A DNA stretch of 64,000 nucleotides from Terrabacter sp. Root181 (GTDB lineage: Bacteria > Actinomycetota > Actinomycetes > Actinomycetales > Dermatophilaceae): assembly GCF_001428505.1 (NCBI RefSeq), contig NZ_LMHU01000001.1:202273-266272 (forward strand), given 5' to 3'. The first letter of the stretch is position 1; every line of letters starts with the position of its first letter. Of the stretch, positions 32,046 to 40,535 are shown piece by piece. The translations under genes were made by a program, and so were the position numbers. A model generated the notes under the pieces. The model saw only the letters and a program-made list of their open reading frames with translations, did not search any database and was not told the origin of the DNA.

Positions 32046-32756
32046 TCAGTCTCGGCGGGCGAGGAGGAACGCCTGCGGGGTCTTCTCGTAGTCCTGCGAG
32101 GCCCGCTCGGTGCGCACCGTGACGCGGAAGCCCGCGTCGGCGAGCTGCGCGGTCACCCGGTCGGCGTCATGGCGGTGAGCCTCGAAGGTGACCGCGTGGC
32201 CGTATGCCTGCTCGTGCCGCACCGAGAAGCCACCGGTCTGGAAGGCGAGCAGCAGCAGCCCGTTCGGGCGGGTGACGCGGTGCAGCTCGGCGAACACGTC
32301 GGGCAGCAGCGCCGCCGGGGTGTGGATGACCGAGTACCACGCGACGACGCCGGTGACCGAGGCGTCGGCGAGGTCGAGCGCGGCGAGGGTGCCCGTGCGG
32401 AAGTCGAGGTCGGGGTGCCGCCGACGCGCCTCCGCGACCATGCCCGGCGACAGGTCGATGCCGCTGACGTCGAGGCCGAGGGCGGCGAGGTGCCCGGTGA
32501 GGCGCCCCGGTCCGCAGCCGACGTCGACGACCGGTCCGCCGCCCTCGAGCCGGACGAGCTCGGCGAAGTGGCCGAGCAGCGCCCGGTCGAGCGGGCTCCG
32601 CTCGAGCTCGCCCTCGAGCAGGCTCGCGTAGTCCGCCGCGACCGTGTCGTAGGCCGCCCGCGTCTCGGTCACGTGCACGGGCTCGGTCACGTGCACGGGC
32701 TCGGTCACGGGCTCGCTGGCGTGGACCGGCCGGGTGAGGTGGACCGGCTCGGTCAC
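32046..32756 (-). CDS. Class I SAM-dependent methyltransferase
   Basis: 236 residues. Motif I VVDVGCGPGRLTGHLAALG, motif II region VSGIDLSPGMVAEARRR, then GVVAWYSVIH. A methyltransferase-type-11 fold; substrate unknown. The first 30 residues come from an 18-bp tandem repeat (VTEPVHVTEPVHVTE), each copy with its own GTG, so the true start among several GTGs is uncertain. GTG 32756 overlaps the upstream DUF4287 stop by 4 nt, supporting coupling. Confidence 0.85.
   Translation of the reverse strand: MTEPVHLTRPVHASEPVTEPVHVTEPVHVTETRAAYDTVAADYASLLEGELERSPLDRALLGHFAELVRLEGGGPVVDVGCGPGRLTGHLAALGLDVSGIDLSPGMVAEARRRHPDLDFRTGTLAALDLADASVTGVVAWYSVIHTPAALLPDVFAELHRVTRPNGLLLLAFQTGGFSVRHEQAYGHAVTFEAHRHDADRVTAQLADAGFRVTVRTERASQDYEKTPQAFLLARRD
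32665..32712. repeat. 18-bp tandem repeat encoding VTEPVH units
   Basis: TCGGTCACGTGCACGGGC at 32665-32682 and 32683-32700, then a shortened copy to 32712. On the minus strand it encodes VTEPVH and supplies repeated GTG codons near the methyltransferase start. Confidence 0.85.
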
Positions 32757-33007
32757 GCCTCGGCCTTGATGAGCCCGAGGGTGTGCGCGACGACGGCGGT
32801 CGCGTGTCCGTGCCCGAAGCCGTGCTCGGTCTTGAGCCACGTGACGAGCTCGCCGTGCTTGACCGTGCCGGCGGCGTGCTGCTCGCGGACGAGGCCGATC
32901 CAGTGCTCGATCGGCCGGCCGTGGTTCCGCTCGATCGACGGGAAGTAGGACGCCGGTCCCTTGGGGGCGGGACTGGTGTCCGGGCCGGCGGTGGGCTGGG
33001 TGCTCAT
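32753..33007 (-). CDS. DUF4287 protein
   Basis: 84 residues: PKGPASYFPSIERNHGRPIEHWIGLV and KHGELVTWLKTEHGFGHGHATAVVAHTL are the DUF4287 signature (a small helical domain often next to DUF5655). ATG 33007 has GGAGGA 5 nt upstream. Cotranslated with the methyltransferase gene. Function unknown. Confidence 0.9.
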   Translation of the reverse strand: MSTQPTAGPDTSPAPKGPASYFPSIERNHGRPIEHWIGLVREQHAAGTVKHGELVTWLKTEHGFGHGHATAVVAHTLGLIKAEA

Positions 33008-33088
33008 GGGTCCTCCTGGAGTGGTCGTCATGCCACCACGTCGAACGGCCGGCCCGCATCTCGACACTCCGGTGGCACCCGCACGGGA

Positions 33089-33167
33089 GGGACGACCGGC
33101 TGGCAGCAGGGCCCCCGCCGCGCGTCGGGAAGGCGCGGCCCCTGTCGAGCTGCCAGCCGGCCGTCCC
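33089..33167. terminator. Large structured terminator after the flavoprotein operon
   Basis: Arms 33089-33107 and 33149-33167 match at 18 of 19 positions. The 41-nt inside carries a second, nested GC stem (GCCGCGC / GCGCGGC). It begins 22 nt past the stop of the flavoprotein gene on the minus strand and precedes the DUF4287 gene. Confidence 0.65.
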
Positions 33168-33188
33168 GGTTCGGGTCGGCTGTGTGGC

Positions 33189-34505
33189 CTAGGCGGTCCG
33201 GGCGGTCGCGAGGCCGGCGACCGCGACCTCGGCGGGTTCCGGGACGGGAGTGCTGCGGCCGTGTGCCGCGTGGCGGGCGAAGTCGGCCACGACCTGGCCC
33301 GCCTTGCGCCGCGACGGCATGAAGCGCAGGAAGAAGGTCAGGCGCAGCACCCACGCGACCCAGCCGGTGAAGGGGATGCCGTAGAGCTCGGAGATCGAGC
33401 GGCCGACGCCGAAGGAGGCCGCCTGGCCGAGCCCGCGGTAGGCGAACGGCTTGGTCGGGCGGCCGCGGAACGTCCGCGCGAGGTTGCGCCCCACGTGCTC
33501 GCCGCCCTTGATCGCCCACAGCGCGTTGGCCGGCACGGGCTCGCCGCTCGTCGGGTGGACGACACACGCGGCGTCCCCGGCGGCCCAGACGCCGTCGACG
33601 ACGGAGAGGTCGGGCCGGGTGACGAGGCGGCCGCGCGGGTCGCGGTGCGCGTCGAGCCCCGGGACCTGCACGGGACGTTGGCCGATGGTCGCGATGACGG
33701 TGCTCGCCGGGAGGCTCGTGCCGTCGGAGAGGTAGGCGTGGTCCTCGGTCACCGAGGCGAGGCGCACCCCGAGGCGCACCCGGACGCCGAGGCGACGCAG
33801 CTCCTGGTCGGCGCGACGGGCGAGGCGGGGCTGGTCGTCGCGCAGCTCGGGGAGGATCGCGTCGCCGGAGTGGACGAGCTCGACGCGGACGCGCGCACCG
33901 CCGAGGTCGGCGACGGCCGCGGCCATCTCGACGCCGGCCATCCCGCCACCGGCGACGACGACGGTGTGACGGCGGAGACCGCGGTGCGCCGCTGCCTCGC
34001 GGACGCGGTCGGTCAGGACGGCGATGTCGCCGGGCGCCCGCAGCGTGAAGCCGTGCTCGGCGAGGCCCGGCACGGTGGTCGCGGGCTCACGGCCGCCGGT
34101 GCCGACGACCAGGGCGTCGTAGTCGAGGACGCGCTCGTAGCCAGTGTCGGAGGGCGAACCAGGCCGGGGATCGGACTCGTCGTCGGCCAGCACGTAGCGC
34201 ACGACCCGGTGCTCGGCGTCGATCGCCGTCGCGCGGCCGAGGACGACGTGCGCGTGCGGCATCGCGTCGACGAGCGGCGTGCGCGTCCGGTCGTAGGGCA
34301 GCAGCCCCGCGAGGACCTCGCCGGTGAAGCCGTGGAAGCTGTGCGCGTCGTCGGTGCTGATGACGACGACCTGGACGTCGCCCGCGCGGACCGCGCGTCC
34401 GGCGTGACGCATCAGGCCGGCATACGCGTGGAGGGTGACGTAGCCGCCGCCGAGGAGGACGACGCGGTAGCGGGCGCGGTGGCCGCCGCGGACGAGCGTG
34501 GTCAC
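33189..34505 (-). CDS. FAD-dependent oxidoreductase (NDH-2-like)
   Basis: 438 residues. FAD motif RVVLLGGGYVTLHAYAGLMR, second dinucleotide fold HTVVVAGGGMAGVEMAAAVADLGG, and FAD block GVWAAGDAACV. The C-terminal part has two amphipathic segments (AYRGLGQAASFGVGRSI, WVAWVLRLTFFLRF) that may attach to the membrane, as in type II NADH dehydrogenases. GTG 34505 overlaps the stop of the upstream acyl-ACP-reductase-like gene (GTGA), so the two are strictly coupled. Partner electron acceptor unknown; function with the reductase is inferred. Confidence 0.85.
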   Translation of the reverse strand: MTTLVRGGHRARYRVVLLGGGYVTLHAYAGLMRHAGRAVRAGDVQVVVISTDDAHSFHGFTGEVLAGLLPYDRTRTPLVDAMPHAHVVLGRATAIDAEHRVVRYVLADDESDPRPGSPSDTGYERVLDYDALVVGTGGREPATTVPGLAEHGFTLRAPGDIAVLTDRVREAAAHRGLRRHTVVVAGGGMAGVEMAAAVADLGGARVRVELVHSGDAILPELRDDQPRLARRADQELRRLGVRVRLGVRLASVTEDHAYLSDGTSLPASTVIATIGQRPVQVPGLDAHRDPRGRLVTRPDLSVVDGVWAAGDAACVVHPTSGEPVPANALWAIKGGEHVGRNLARTFRGRPTKPFAYRGLGQAASFGVGRSISELYGIPFTGWVAWVLRLTFFLRFMPSRRKAGQVVADFARHAAHGRSTPVPEPAEVAVAGLATARTA

Positions 34506-35581
34506 GACGCCACCGCCAGCGTGGAGACGGCGGTGGTGGTGGCGGGGCGGCCGACGGCGACCGGGCGCCCGAACGTCGTCGGCTCCGCGGCACGGAAGCC
34601 GAGGTGGGCGAGGTCGGCGGCCATCCCGCGGGTCCGGTCGACGAGCTCGAGCGTCGGGACGCCGATCGAGAAGTGGCCGCGGTGGCCGGTGAGCGCGAGG
34701 AGCGCGGTCTCGGCGAAGCACGCGTAGGAGCGGCCGTCGGGGAGGCCGATGTTGCCGCCGGCGAGGCGCAGGCTCGGGATGTCGACGACGCCGCCGTCGA
34801 CGACGAGGACGTCGGGCCGCTCCTCGACGAGCGACGGGGAGGTGTTCCGGGGCTGGGTCGCGTCGAGCACGACGGCTCCGGGCGCGAGGTGCTGGGCGCC
34901 GAGGAGCGCGTCGGCCGAGGCGGTGAGGAGGATGACGAGGTCTGCCGTGGCGACGGCGTCCATCGTCGTGGCGGTCGTCGTCGGGACCTGGCGGCCGACC
35001 TCGGCGGCGAGCACGTCGAGCCGTCCGGCCCCGCGGGCGACGAGGGTGAGCCGGGCGACGGCCCGGTCGCGGGCGAGCAGCCGGGTGACCGCAGCGCCGA
35101 CGCTGCCCGTCGCGCCGACGATCGCGACGTGCGGGTCGGCCGGGTGGTCGACGGCGTCGCGCAGCAGGCGGCGGGCCTGGTCGTCGACGATCGCGGCGGT
35201 GAAGGCGTTGCCGTTCGTCACGCCGATGTCGGTGCGGCCGCGGAGCGAGACCCCGCCCGCGGTCACCGTGGCGGTCAGGGCGCCGAGCCCCACGACGTCG
35301 CAGCCGAGGGCGCGGGCCTTGTCGACCGCACGGTGAACGCGGGCCCGGCCTTCGCTGGGGGAGGTGAGCAGGTGGCGCGCCCCGAACGGCACGAGCACGA
35401 CGTGGCCGACGCGCGAGCCGCCGATATGGATGCCCGCCATCGAGATCGGGCGCAGCGGGAGCCGGCGCAGGGCGGTGTCGTAGACGGGGTCCGGCACCCG
35501 GCCGAGCGGCGACCAGACGCGGGCGAGGTCCTCGCCGAGGCGGGCCCGCGGGTGGACGGTGAAGGCGAACGTGCTGCTCAC
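34502..35581 (-). CDS. Acyl-ACP reductase (AAR)-like protein
   Basis: 359 residues strongly resembling cyanobacterial long-chain acyl-ACP reductase (AAR), which makes fatty aldehydes. Matches: GCDVVGLGALTATVTAGG, TNGNAFTAAIVDDQ, Rossmann HVAIVGATGSVGAAVTRLLA, LTLVARGAGRLDVLAAEVG, GGVVDIPS and SYACFAETALLALTGHRGHF. Cys288 in ACFAE is at the position of the AAR acyl-thioester cysteine. The usual partner, aldehyde-deformylating oxygenase, is not in the window; instead an FAD oxidoreductase gene overlaps its stop. GTG 35581 follows AGGAG. Substrate may differ from cyanobacteria. Confidence 0.78.
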   Translation of the reverse strand: MSSTFAFTVHPRARLGEDLARVWSPLGRVPDPVYDTALRRLPLRPISMAGIHIGGSRVGHVVLVPFGARHLLTSPSEGRARVHRAVDKARALGCDVVGLGALTATVTAGGVSLRGRTDIGVTNGNAFTAAIVDDQARRLLRDAVDHPADPHVAIVGATGSVGAAVTRLLARDRAVARLTLVARGAGRLDVLAAEVGRQVPTTTATTMDAVATADLVILLTASADALLGAQHLAPGAVVLDATQPRNTSPSLVEERPDVLVVDGGVVDIPSLRLAGGNIGLPDGRSYACFAETALLALTGHRGHFSIGVPTLELVDRTRGMAADLAHLGFRAAEPTTFGRPVAVGRPATTTAVSTLAVAS

Positions 35582-35680
35582 GGTGCTCCTGAGGGGTCTG
35601 CGTATGCCGTGTGGCTCGGGAGGAGCCGCTTCATGAGTCGCGGTGCGGCGCCGTTGCAGGAGAGGAGGAGCGGCCGGAGG

Positions 35681-35691
35681 GGGTGATACCT
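35681..35691. promoter_or_regulatory. GGGTGATACCT element upstream of the AAR-like operon
   Basis: The 11-mer GGGTGATACCT lies 100 nt upstream of the reductase start and occurs again exactly at 40061-40071, 125 nt upstream of the DUF11 gene. Both genes are on the minus strand, so the shared element could be a promoter or binding site. Weak evidence. Confidence 0.3.
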
Positions 35692-35726
35692 CGGGGAGCG
35701 CGCGGGACGGCATACGCCCTCGAAAC

Positions 35727-35742
35727 TGGGTACGCGTACCCA
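35727..35742. promoter_or_regulatory. 16-bp perfect palindrome, candidate operator
   Basis: TGGGTACGCGTACCCA is perfectly palindromic. It is in the 200-nt region between the divergent AAR-like operon (start 35581) and lipoprotein gene (start 35782), 29 nt upstream of the lipoprotein -10 box GATAAT (35771-35776). Likely a dimeric regulator site; the regulator is not encoded next to it. Confidence 0.55.
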
Positions 35743-35781
35743 GCGCTCGTGCGCCCGTGCCGGGCGGGGCGATAATCGAGG

Positions 35782-36243
35782 ATGCTCCGCATCGCGGCGG
35801 CCCTGGCCGTCTGCGCCTTCTCGGTGGCGGCCTGCTCGGGCGGCGACGGGTCGGCCACGGGCGGGAGCGCCGGCCCCCCGGTGTCGTCGAGCAGCAGTGC
35901 ATCCGGGGGTGCGACGTCCGGCGTGCTCGAGGTCGTCGCCGTCTACCGGCCCGTGTGCGGGCCCGAGCCGCGGCCGACTGCTGGGGGATCATCGGCGCCG
36001 GCCTGCCCCGAGGAGCCGGTGGGCGCCGTCGAGGTCGTCGCGACCGGCGCGGACGGGACGGTGGTGGCGCGGGGCACGACGGCGGCGGACGGGCGGGTGT
36101 CGCTGGCCCTCGCTCCCGGGACCTACACGCTGACCGCCGCGCCTGCGCCACCGCCGCGCATCACCCCGCGTCCGACGTCGGTGACCGTCGGCACCGAGCC
36201 GATGCCGACGGTCACCCTGGTCTACGAGTCGTCCATGCAGTAG
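35782..36243 (+). CDS. Lipoprotein with carboxypeptidase-regulatory-like domain
   Basis: 153 residues. Signal MLRIAAALAVCAFSVAAC, where Cys18 is the lipid-modified residue. After a Ser/Gly-rich linker comes a small beta domain (VGAVEVVATGADGTVVARG...SLALAPGTYTLTA) like carboxypeptidase regulatory or transthyretin-like domains. Function unknown. GATAAT at 35771-35776 is about 6 nt from the start, so the message is probably leaderless. The stop is in the loop of a terminator hairpin. Confidence 0.72.
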   Translation: MLRIAAALAVCAFSVAACSGGDGSATGGSAGPPVSSSSSASGGATSGVLEVVAVYRPVCGPEPRPTAGGSSAPACPEEPVGAVEVVATGADGTVVARGTTAADGRVSLALAPGTYTLTAAPAPPPRITPRPTSVTVGTEPMPTVTLVYESSMQ

Positions 36244-36253
36244 GGACGACTCG
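36225..36253. terminator. 10-bp perfect hairpin around a stop codon
   Basis: CGAGTCGTCC (36225-36234), 9-nt loop that includes the lipoprotein stop TAG, GGACGACTCG (36244-36253). The convergent DUF11 gene ends 12 nt further on at 36265, so it may act in both directions. Confidence 0.75.
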
Positions 36254-36264
36254 CGTTCGCGCTG

Positions 36265-39200
36265 CTACTTGCCCGTGCCCCCCTTCATGACGATCGACGC
36301 CGCGTTGGTGTTGTTGCCGAGCGTCAGGTCGGGCGTCGAGCTCGTCACGGACGCGGTGTTGAGGATCGTGCCGACGCTGCCGGACACCTGCGACTCGATG
36401 ACGAAGGTCACCGAGGCGCCGGCCGGGACGTTGGCGGAGGTGCACCGGACCGTGTGGGTGGCCTTGGTGTAGGTGCACTGCGGCGAGACGTACTGCACGA
36501 CGAGCTTCTTGTTCGTCAGCGGGAGCGCGTCCGTGACCACGATGTCGCGGGCGTCGGACGGGCCGCCGGTGCCGCACGTCGGGGTCTGCGTCGACTGGGC
36601 GTCGGTCTCGCACCCGGTGTCGTTGTGCACGACGAGGGTGTAGATGAGCGTCGGCGACGGGTTGCCGGACCGCTTGCTCGCCTGCTTGTCGAGCCAGACG
36701 TCGGCGCGGGTGTTGACGGTGGTGCCCGCCGTCGCGGTGTTGTTGCCCGGCACCGGGTCGGGTGTCGGAGAGCTCACCACGACGCTGTTGGTCAGCACCG
36801 TGCCCGGGTCGAGCGACGGGTCGACGCGCACCGTGAGCTGGACCGTCGCGGTCTGGCTCGGTTGCAGCGTGCCGACGGCGCACTCGACGCTCGCGGTCTG
36901 CACGAGCGTGCACACCGTCTGGCCGTTGTTGTCGACGCCGGACACGAACGTCACGCCGGTCGGCAGGGTGTCGGTCAGCAGGACCGAGGTCGCCGTCGAC
37001 GGACCGCCGTTGGTGGCCGTGATGGTCCACGTCAGGAGGCCGCCGGCGATGACCGGGTCGGGCGAGTCGGTCTTGGTGACCCGGAGGTCGGCCGAGGCCG
37101 TGACGCCCGTCGGGACGCTGACCCGGTTGTTGGCGTTGTCCGGGTCGGCCGTGGTGCTCGACACGACGGCCTCGTTGACGAGGATCGTGCCGGGCGTGAC
37201 GTCCGGTGCGACGGTGCCGTTGACCGTGACGACGGCGCTCGCCCCGGCGTTGAGGTTGCCGAGGTTGCACGTCAGGTCGTGCCCGGTGGGCTGGCCGTAC
37301 GTGCACGTGCCGACGGTCGTCGACACCGACACGAAGGTCACTCCGGTGGGCAGCCGGTCGGTCACGACGGTGCCGACGGCCCGCGACGGACCGTTGTTCG
37401 TCACCGTGACGACGTACTGGATCGGGGTGCCGGCGACGACCGAGGCCGGCCCGGTCTTCGTCACCTGGAGGTCGGCGGAGCCGGTGAAGACCACCTTGCC
37501 CGTCGCCTGGTTGTTGGCCGTGACCGGGTCGGGCGTCGGGCTCGACACGGTGGCGACGTCGTTGACCTCGGCGACGTCGGCTGCGGTGACGAGGACGCGC
37601 ACCGTGGTGCGCCCCCCGGCCGGCTCGGTGCCGAGGTCGCACGTGATCGTGATCGCGGTAGCCGGGCCGGCGGCCGTCGGTGCGCACGTGCCGGACGGGG
37701 TCACGGTGACCCCGGTGACCGAGAACGGCGTGCTCGAGGTGAGGACGTCGGTGAGCGTCACGGTGACGGCGTCGGAGGGTCCGAGGTTGTCGACGTGGAT
37801 GTCACAGAAGGCCTCGGTGCCCGCGGGTGCCGTGGTGTCCGGCTTGCAGACCTTCGTGACGGCGAGGTCGGCCTTGGCCAGCACCGTCGTCGTCGCGGTC
37901 GCCGTGTTGTTGCCGGGTGTCGGGTCGGTCTGGTTGGCCGCCGCGACCGAGGCCGTGTTGGTGATCAGCCCGGACGCGTTGGTGCCGAGGAAGTTCGACG
38001 GCACGTGGACCTGGATCCCGATGACGACCGACTGGGCCGGCAGGAGGGTCCCGACGGCACAGGTCAGGGTGCCGGCGGCGTTGGTGCAGCCGGGTGCGCT
38101 GACGAGGCTCACACCGGCCGGCAGCACGTCGGTGACGGTGACGGCCTGCGCCGTCGCCGGACCGTCGTTGGTCGCGGTCAGCGTGTACGTGAGGTCCTGA
38201 CCGGCGACGACCGGGTCGGGCGAGTCGGTCTTCGTGATGCGCAGGTCGCTCTGGAGGCACGACGGCATCCGGAACGAGCCGATGGTCGTCAGCCCGTTGT
38301 CGTGCATGCCCGTGAGCCAGTAGGTGCAGTCGTCGACCGGGTCGACGTTGAGGCCGGCGTAGTCGCCCCAGCGGTTCGATCCCGCCTGGAAGGCCGTGCC
38401 CGCGGTCATCGTCTGCTCACCCTGCGGCATGGACCCGAGCGGGTCGTTGACGCTGCGGGCCGTGTAGGCCAGCGACGGGAAGGTCGTCGTGCCGTCGGAT
38501 GCCGAGTAGCCGAGGGCGATGTCGCCCCGGCCGTCCATCGCCGCGGCCGCCATCCAGCGGTGCACGCCGTCGACCGGCGCGTACGTCCCCTGCTGGAAGA
38601 TCGACCAGCCGGCCCCGGTGTTGCGCAGCTCGTACCACCGCACCCCGGCGCGGTTGGCGCCGTCGGCGTCCACGGTCTGGTTGATGACCATGGCCTGGTG
38701 GTCGGCGAAGTTGCGGTACTGCAGGCGCGCCATGAGGCGGTTGGTGATGCCGTCGACCTTCTGCGTCGTCCCGGGCTGCGGGATGCAGTCGCGGAAGGTC
38801 GGTGTGCAGCTGAGGTCGGTGTCGAAGGCCGCCGTGTTGACCGTGTCGGTCAGCGTGAACGTCGTGTTGGCCGGGGTGGCCCAGTCGACGTGGAACGACC
38901 GGATCTCGATGCGGTCGTTGCCGCCGTCGAAGGCGCCGTCGAACGACATCGCGAACGGGTTCGGCGCACCTGCGGGCGGCGGGTTGGCGCCGTCCCAGTC
39001 GGCCGGGACGATGCGGCGCTCGCGGCCGTCGACGCCGCCGCCGACGCCGACGCTGAAGGACTGGAAGGTCGCGGGCGAGCCGGAGAGCATCTGCCCACGG
39101 TCGAAGGCGTACGCGCCGACCGCGCCACCCTCGTACGTCGACATGTAGAGCCCGTCGGGCCAGATGCCGTACTTCATGTAGTCGTGCGACCGCGGCAGGT

Positions 39201-39936
39201 TGAACTGGTAGAGGAACCAGTTCTGCGTCGGGTCGGGTGTCTGCGAGTAGGCGATGCACATCGGGAACGTGCCGCCGGGACCGGTCGCCGAGTTCGGGTT
39301 GGTGAACTGGCTGATCATGAACCGGTCGGCCTCCTGGTCGTAGAGGACGATCGGGTCGCCGGCGTTCTGGTTGCGGCACTGGTCGAAGCCGGTGCCGGCC
39401 GTCGTGCCGTTCTGCCAGAGCACGTTGATGTTGGTGGGGCCGGCGAGCGAGGTGCCCTGCTTGTTCCAGATCTGGATCTGGGAGTTGACCATCTGGACGT
39501 AGTGGTTGGGCCCCACGTCACCGTTGGGGTCGGGCGGGGTGAACGGGCTCGTCTGTCCGGCGAAGGACACGAGCGGCGCGGTGAGCTCCTGGCCGGCGTC
39601 GAAGGACGGGGCCGCCTTGGTCGTCGCGGAGGCGAGGGTCTTGCTCGTCTGGAGGACGGGGTCCTTGGCGCCCGGTGTCTTCGTGGTGGCGCTCGCGTGC
39701 CCGCGCCCGAGGCCCTCGCCCGGGTCGACGCGCGTCGCGCTGGGGTGGTGGCTCAGCTTCTTGAGCGGCGTCGTGGTCCTCCCGGCCGCGAAGGGTTGGC
39801 TGACGTAGGGCCCCGGTTCTCTGCCGCTCTGCATCACCGTGCCCTGGCTCGAAGTGATGGCCAGTGCGGAGGTCATCGGCAGCGATGCCGCCATCAGAGT
39901 GACCGCCAGCACGCGCGGGATGAGATGCGCTGTCAT
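36265..39936 (-). CDS. Large secreted protein with five DUF11 repeats
   Basis: 1223 residues, Sec signal peptide AHLIPRVLAVTLMAASLPMTSALA. Residues about 110-560 are a conserved N-terminal region with motifs such as PDPNGDVGPNHYVQMVN and YSQTPDPTQNWFLYQFNLP, seen in actinobacterial secreted proteins. Then five DUF11-type beta repeats start at SDLRITKTDSPDPVVAG, ADLAVTKVCKPD, ADLQVTKTGPAS, ADLRVTKTDSPDP and ADVWLDKQ. There is no sortase LPxTG or membrane anchor; it ends VMKGGTGK. DUF11 domains are adhesin-like in other bacteria. ATG 39936 has AAGGAAC upstream. It is by far the longest gene in the window. Confidence 0.85.
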   Translation of the reverse strand: MTAHLIPRVLAVTLMAASLPMTSALAITSSQGTVMQSGREPGPYVSQPFAAGRTTTPLKKLSHHPSATRVDPGEGLGRGHASATTKTPGAKDPVLQTSKTLASATTKAAPSFDAGQELTAPLVSFAGQTSPFTPPDPNGDVGPNHYVQMVNSQIQIWNKQGTSLAGPTNINVLWQNGTTAGTGFDQCRNQNAGDPIVLYDQEADRFMISQFTNPNSATGPGGTFPMCIAYSQTPDPTQNWFLYQFNLPRSHDYMKYGIWPDGLYMSTYEGGAVGAYAFDRGQMLSGSPATFQSFSVGVGGGVDGRERRIVPADWDGANPPPAGAPNPFAMSFDGAFDGGNDRIEIRSFHVDWATPANTTFTLTDTVNTAAFDTDLSCTPTFRDCIPQPGTTQKVDGITNRLMARLQYRNFADHQAMVINQTVDADGANRAGVRWYELRNTGAGWSIFQQGTYAPVDGVHRWMAAAAMDGRGDIALGYSASDGTTTFPSLAYTARSVNDPLGSMPQGEQTMTAGTAFQAGSNRWGDYAGLNVDPVDDCTYWLTGMHDNGLTTIGSFRMPSCLQSDLRITKTDSPDPVVAGQDLTYTLTATNDGPATAQAVTVTDVLPAGVSLVSAPGCTNAAGTLTCAVGTLLPAQSVVIGIQVHVPSNFLGTNASGLITNTASVAAANQTDPTPGNNTATATTTVLAKADLAVTKVCKPDTTAPAGTEAFCDIHVDNLGPSDAVTVTLTDVLTSSTPFSVTGVTVTPSGTCAPTAAGPATAITITCDLGTEPAGGRTTVRVLVTAADVAEVNDVATVSSPTPDPVTANNQATGKVVFTGSADLQVTKTGPASVVAGTPIQYVVTVTNNGPSRAVGTVVTDRLPTGVTFVSVSTTVGTCTYGQPTGHDLTCNLGNLNAGASAVVTVNGTVAPDVTPGTILVNEAVVSSTTADPDNANNRVSVPTGVTASADLRVTKTDSPDPVIAGGLLTWTITATNGGPSTATSVLLTDTLPTGVTFVSGVDNNGQTVCTLVQTASVECAVGTLQPSQTATVQLTVRVDPSLDPGTVLTNSVVVSSPTPDPVPGNNTATAGTTVNTRADVWLDKQASKRSGNPSPTLIYTLVVHNDTGCETDAQSTQTPTCGTGGPSDARDIVVTDALPLTNKKLVVQYVSPQCTYTKATHTVRCTSANVPAGASVTFVIESQVSGSVGTILNTASVTSSTPDLTLGNNTNAASIVMKGGTGK

Positions 39937-40060
39937 GTCCGTTCCTTCCCCGTTGGTTGGACTGAGCGACCTTTCAGTGTTGCCCCGGCCTGTTTCGAGC
40001 CGCAGCCGCATCACCGAAATGCCCACAACTCTTGCGTACCAATACAATTCGTTATGAAAC

Positions 40061-40071
40061 GGGTGATACCT
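40061..40071. promoter_or_regulatory. Second GGGTGATACCT element, upstream of DUF11 gene
   Basis: Exact copy of the 11-mer at 35681-35691, within an unusually AT-rich stretch (about 40010-40060) that probably contains the DUF11 promoter. The 39937-40208 region between the divergent DUF11 and Ser-repeat genes also carries one GGCATACG motif. Confidence 0.3.
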
Positions 40072-40208
40072 GAGGGGCGCCGCTACGGTGGGGGTGTCTG
40101 TGGGAACGGTGCGTATGCGTGGGGCGGGACCGCAGCGGAGTGCACTTTGTCCCGCGGCCGGCCGCACGGCATACGCCTCGGTCGCGCCGACGTGCCTAGG
40201 CTGCGGTC

Positions 40209-40535
40209 ATGGCGACATCACGCGCGGGGAAGTGGTCGATCGCGTCCCGGGACTCGTTCCTGTCGATCGGGTCGACGGGATCGGTGCTCTCGATCGGGAG
40301 CGCGGGGTCGGTGCTCTCGATCGGCAGTGTCGGCTCGTTCGCGTCGTTCCTGTCGATCGGGTCGTCGATGAGCGCGCTCTCGCTGCTGTCGAACATGTCG
40401 CGACTGTCGGTGCTCTCGCACCAGAGCGACGGGTCGGTCCTGTCGGCGCAGTCGAAGCGGGCGGTGCGCGGCTACCGCGTCAACGGGACGCCGGATCGGG
40501 GACGGTCCTCGGCGGTCGAGCCGGCCGGGCGGTAG
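40209..40535 (+). CDS. Serine-triplet (xxS) repeat protein
   Basis: 108 residues. From residue 10 to 82 every third residue is Ser, 25 in a row: KWS IAS RDS FLS IGS TGS VLS and so on. The other two positions favour Leu, Ile, Val, Gly and Met, a pattern that could build a three-residue-per-strand solenoid or polyproline-II-like rod. The tail (83-108) is basic and overlaps the convergent RibD-like gene by 64 nt. No signal peptide, no Cys. TAGGCT at 40196-40201 lies 7 nt before ATG 40209, fitting a leaderless promoter. I do not recognise a named family. Confidence 0.68.
   Translation: MATSRAGKWSIASRDSFLSIGSTGSVLSIGSAGSVLSIGSVGSFASFLSIGSSMSALSLLSNMSRLSVLSHQSDGSVLSAQSKRAVRGYRVNGTPDRGRSSAVEPAGR

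Noticed and set aside
32753-33067. Longer DUF4287 start at 33067
   Set aside because: ATG 33007 has a strong GGAGGA and homologues begin there.
38377-38394. tRNA T-arm-like string CGGTTCGATCCC
   Set aside because: Inside the DUF11 coding sequence; no acceptor or anticodon arms around it.
36454-40371. 1305-residue plus-strand open frame
   Set aside because: Antisense of the DUF11 gene, which has signal peptide and clear repeats.
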